Shown piece by piece: positions 5,301-5,451 of a DNA stretch of 5,451 nt (positions are counted from its first letter, which is position 1; every line of letters begins with the position of its first letter). The notes below the pieces were generated by a model. It had not been told where the DNA came from. It saw nothing but the letters and a program-made list of their open reading frames with translations, and ran no database searches. The stretch comes from CAZIRO01 sp964541595 (GTDB lineage: Bacteria > Acidobacteriota > HRBIN11): positions 1 to 5,451 of the forward strand of contig CAZIRO010000180.1 of the NCBI GenBank assembly GCA_964541595.1, written 5' to 3'. Position numbers and translations under genes: made by a program.

Positions 5301-5361
5301 CGAGGGGAAAAGTGACGAAAGTGTCCGTACACGACGTCACTGCGCGTCACCTCTCCTCTCG
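5301..5361 (+). terminator. Long imperfect stem-loop downstream of the TPR/propeller gene
   Basis: Seven bases after the stop, arm 5301-5317 (CGAGGGGAAAAGTGACG) pairs with 5345-5361: 14 Watson-Crick pairs, one G-U and two A-C mismatches. Inside, 5311-5317 (AGTGACG) can pair instead with 5335-5341 (CGTCACT), with an inner GTGT/ACAC stem (5321-5324, 5329-5332). Location suits a terminator or mRNA-end structure, but no U-tract follows. Confidence 0.4.
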
Positions 5362-5382
5362 GGACGGTTGCCCAGGATGCGC

Positions 5383-5404
5383 GGACACCCGACACCCGGT
5401 GTCC
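5383..5404. repeat. 7-bp inverted repeat in the terminal non-coding stretch
   Basis: GGACACC (5383-5389) and GGTGTCC (5398-5404) are exact complements around an 8-base loop. An overlapping alternative pairs CCGGT (5396-5400) with ACCGG (5405-5409). Confidence 0.4.
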
Positions 5405-5451
5405 ACCGGTCCATCCACGCATCCGGTGCATCCCCGGTCCCATTGCCTGTC

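Larger units (their letters stand above)
5294..5451. other. Non-coding tail with several inverted repeats
   Basis: I see no gene in these 158 bases with a credible start, ribosome binding site and family. The stretch is rich in short complementary segments: the hairpins at 5301-5361 and 5383-5404, and CACCGG (5404-5409) against CCGGTG (5423-5428). CATCC occurs three times (5412, 5420, 5429). It may be the 3' end of the preceding transcript plus the leader of a gene outside the window. Confidence 0.5.

Noticed and set aside
4730..5443. Long open frame on the minus strand (237 codons)
   Set aside because: It lies antisense to the TPR/propeller gene, shows no family motif or ribosome binding site, and long antisense frames are expected at this GC content.

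Overview
The window is bacterial chromosomal DNA of moderately high GC (roughly 58-60% by eye), densely packed with Shine-Dalgarno-led genes. It shows no transposase, phage gene, CRISPR array, tRNA or rRNA. Taxonomy cannot be fixed from the sequence. The set (endonuclease V, isoaspartate methyltransferase, an ECF sigma/anti-sigma pair, RsmA and a secreted TPR/beta-propeller protein) is compatible with many poorly cultured bacterial lineages.

Layout. On the plus strand a run of co-directional genes occupies 1-2790. It begins with an unrecognised reading frame cut by, or starting at, the left edge (3-134). Then come endonuclease V (nfi, 131-838), protein-L-isoaspartate O-methyltransferase (pcm, 835-1554), an ECF-type sigma factor (1571-2191) and its membrane-bound zinc-finger anti-sigma factor (2188-2790). 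Three of the four junctions are 4-base ATGA stop/start overlaps and the fourth is a 16-base gap, so this reads as one translationally coupled operon. RsmA/KsgA (2806-3606, minus strand) converges on it with only 15 bases between the stop codons; an imperfect hairpin without a U-tract spans the junction. A 163-base divergent intergenic region (3607-3769) separates rsmA from a plus-strand gene for an exported protein with TPR-like repeats followed by a beta-propeller (3770-5293). The last 158 bases hold no gene I can support but contain several inverted repeats, one of which could form mutually exclusive hairpins.

How the genes may work together. Endonuclease V acts on deaminated bases in nucleic acid. 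The isoaspartate methyltransferase repairs the protein product of Asn deamidation and Asp isomerisation. Linking both to an envelope-tethered sigma switch suggests a stress-inducible module against spontaneous hydrolytic damage. This is inference from gene order, not demonstrated. The anti-sigma factor has an unusual extracytoplasmic part that is about a quarter glutamine and probably a coiled coil. The secreted TPR/propeller protein is in a separate transcription unit and its function is unknown.

No clearly new defence or mobile system was found. The most interesting points are the repair-plus-sigma operon, the glutamine-rich sensor region, the ambiguous start of the TPR/propeller gene (a strong Shine-Dalgarno correctly spaced before an in-frame ATC), and the palindromes and hairpins in the two non-coding stretches.
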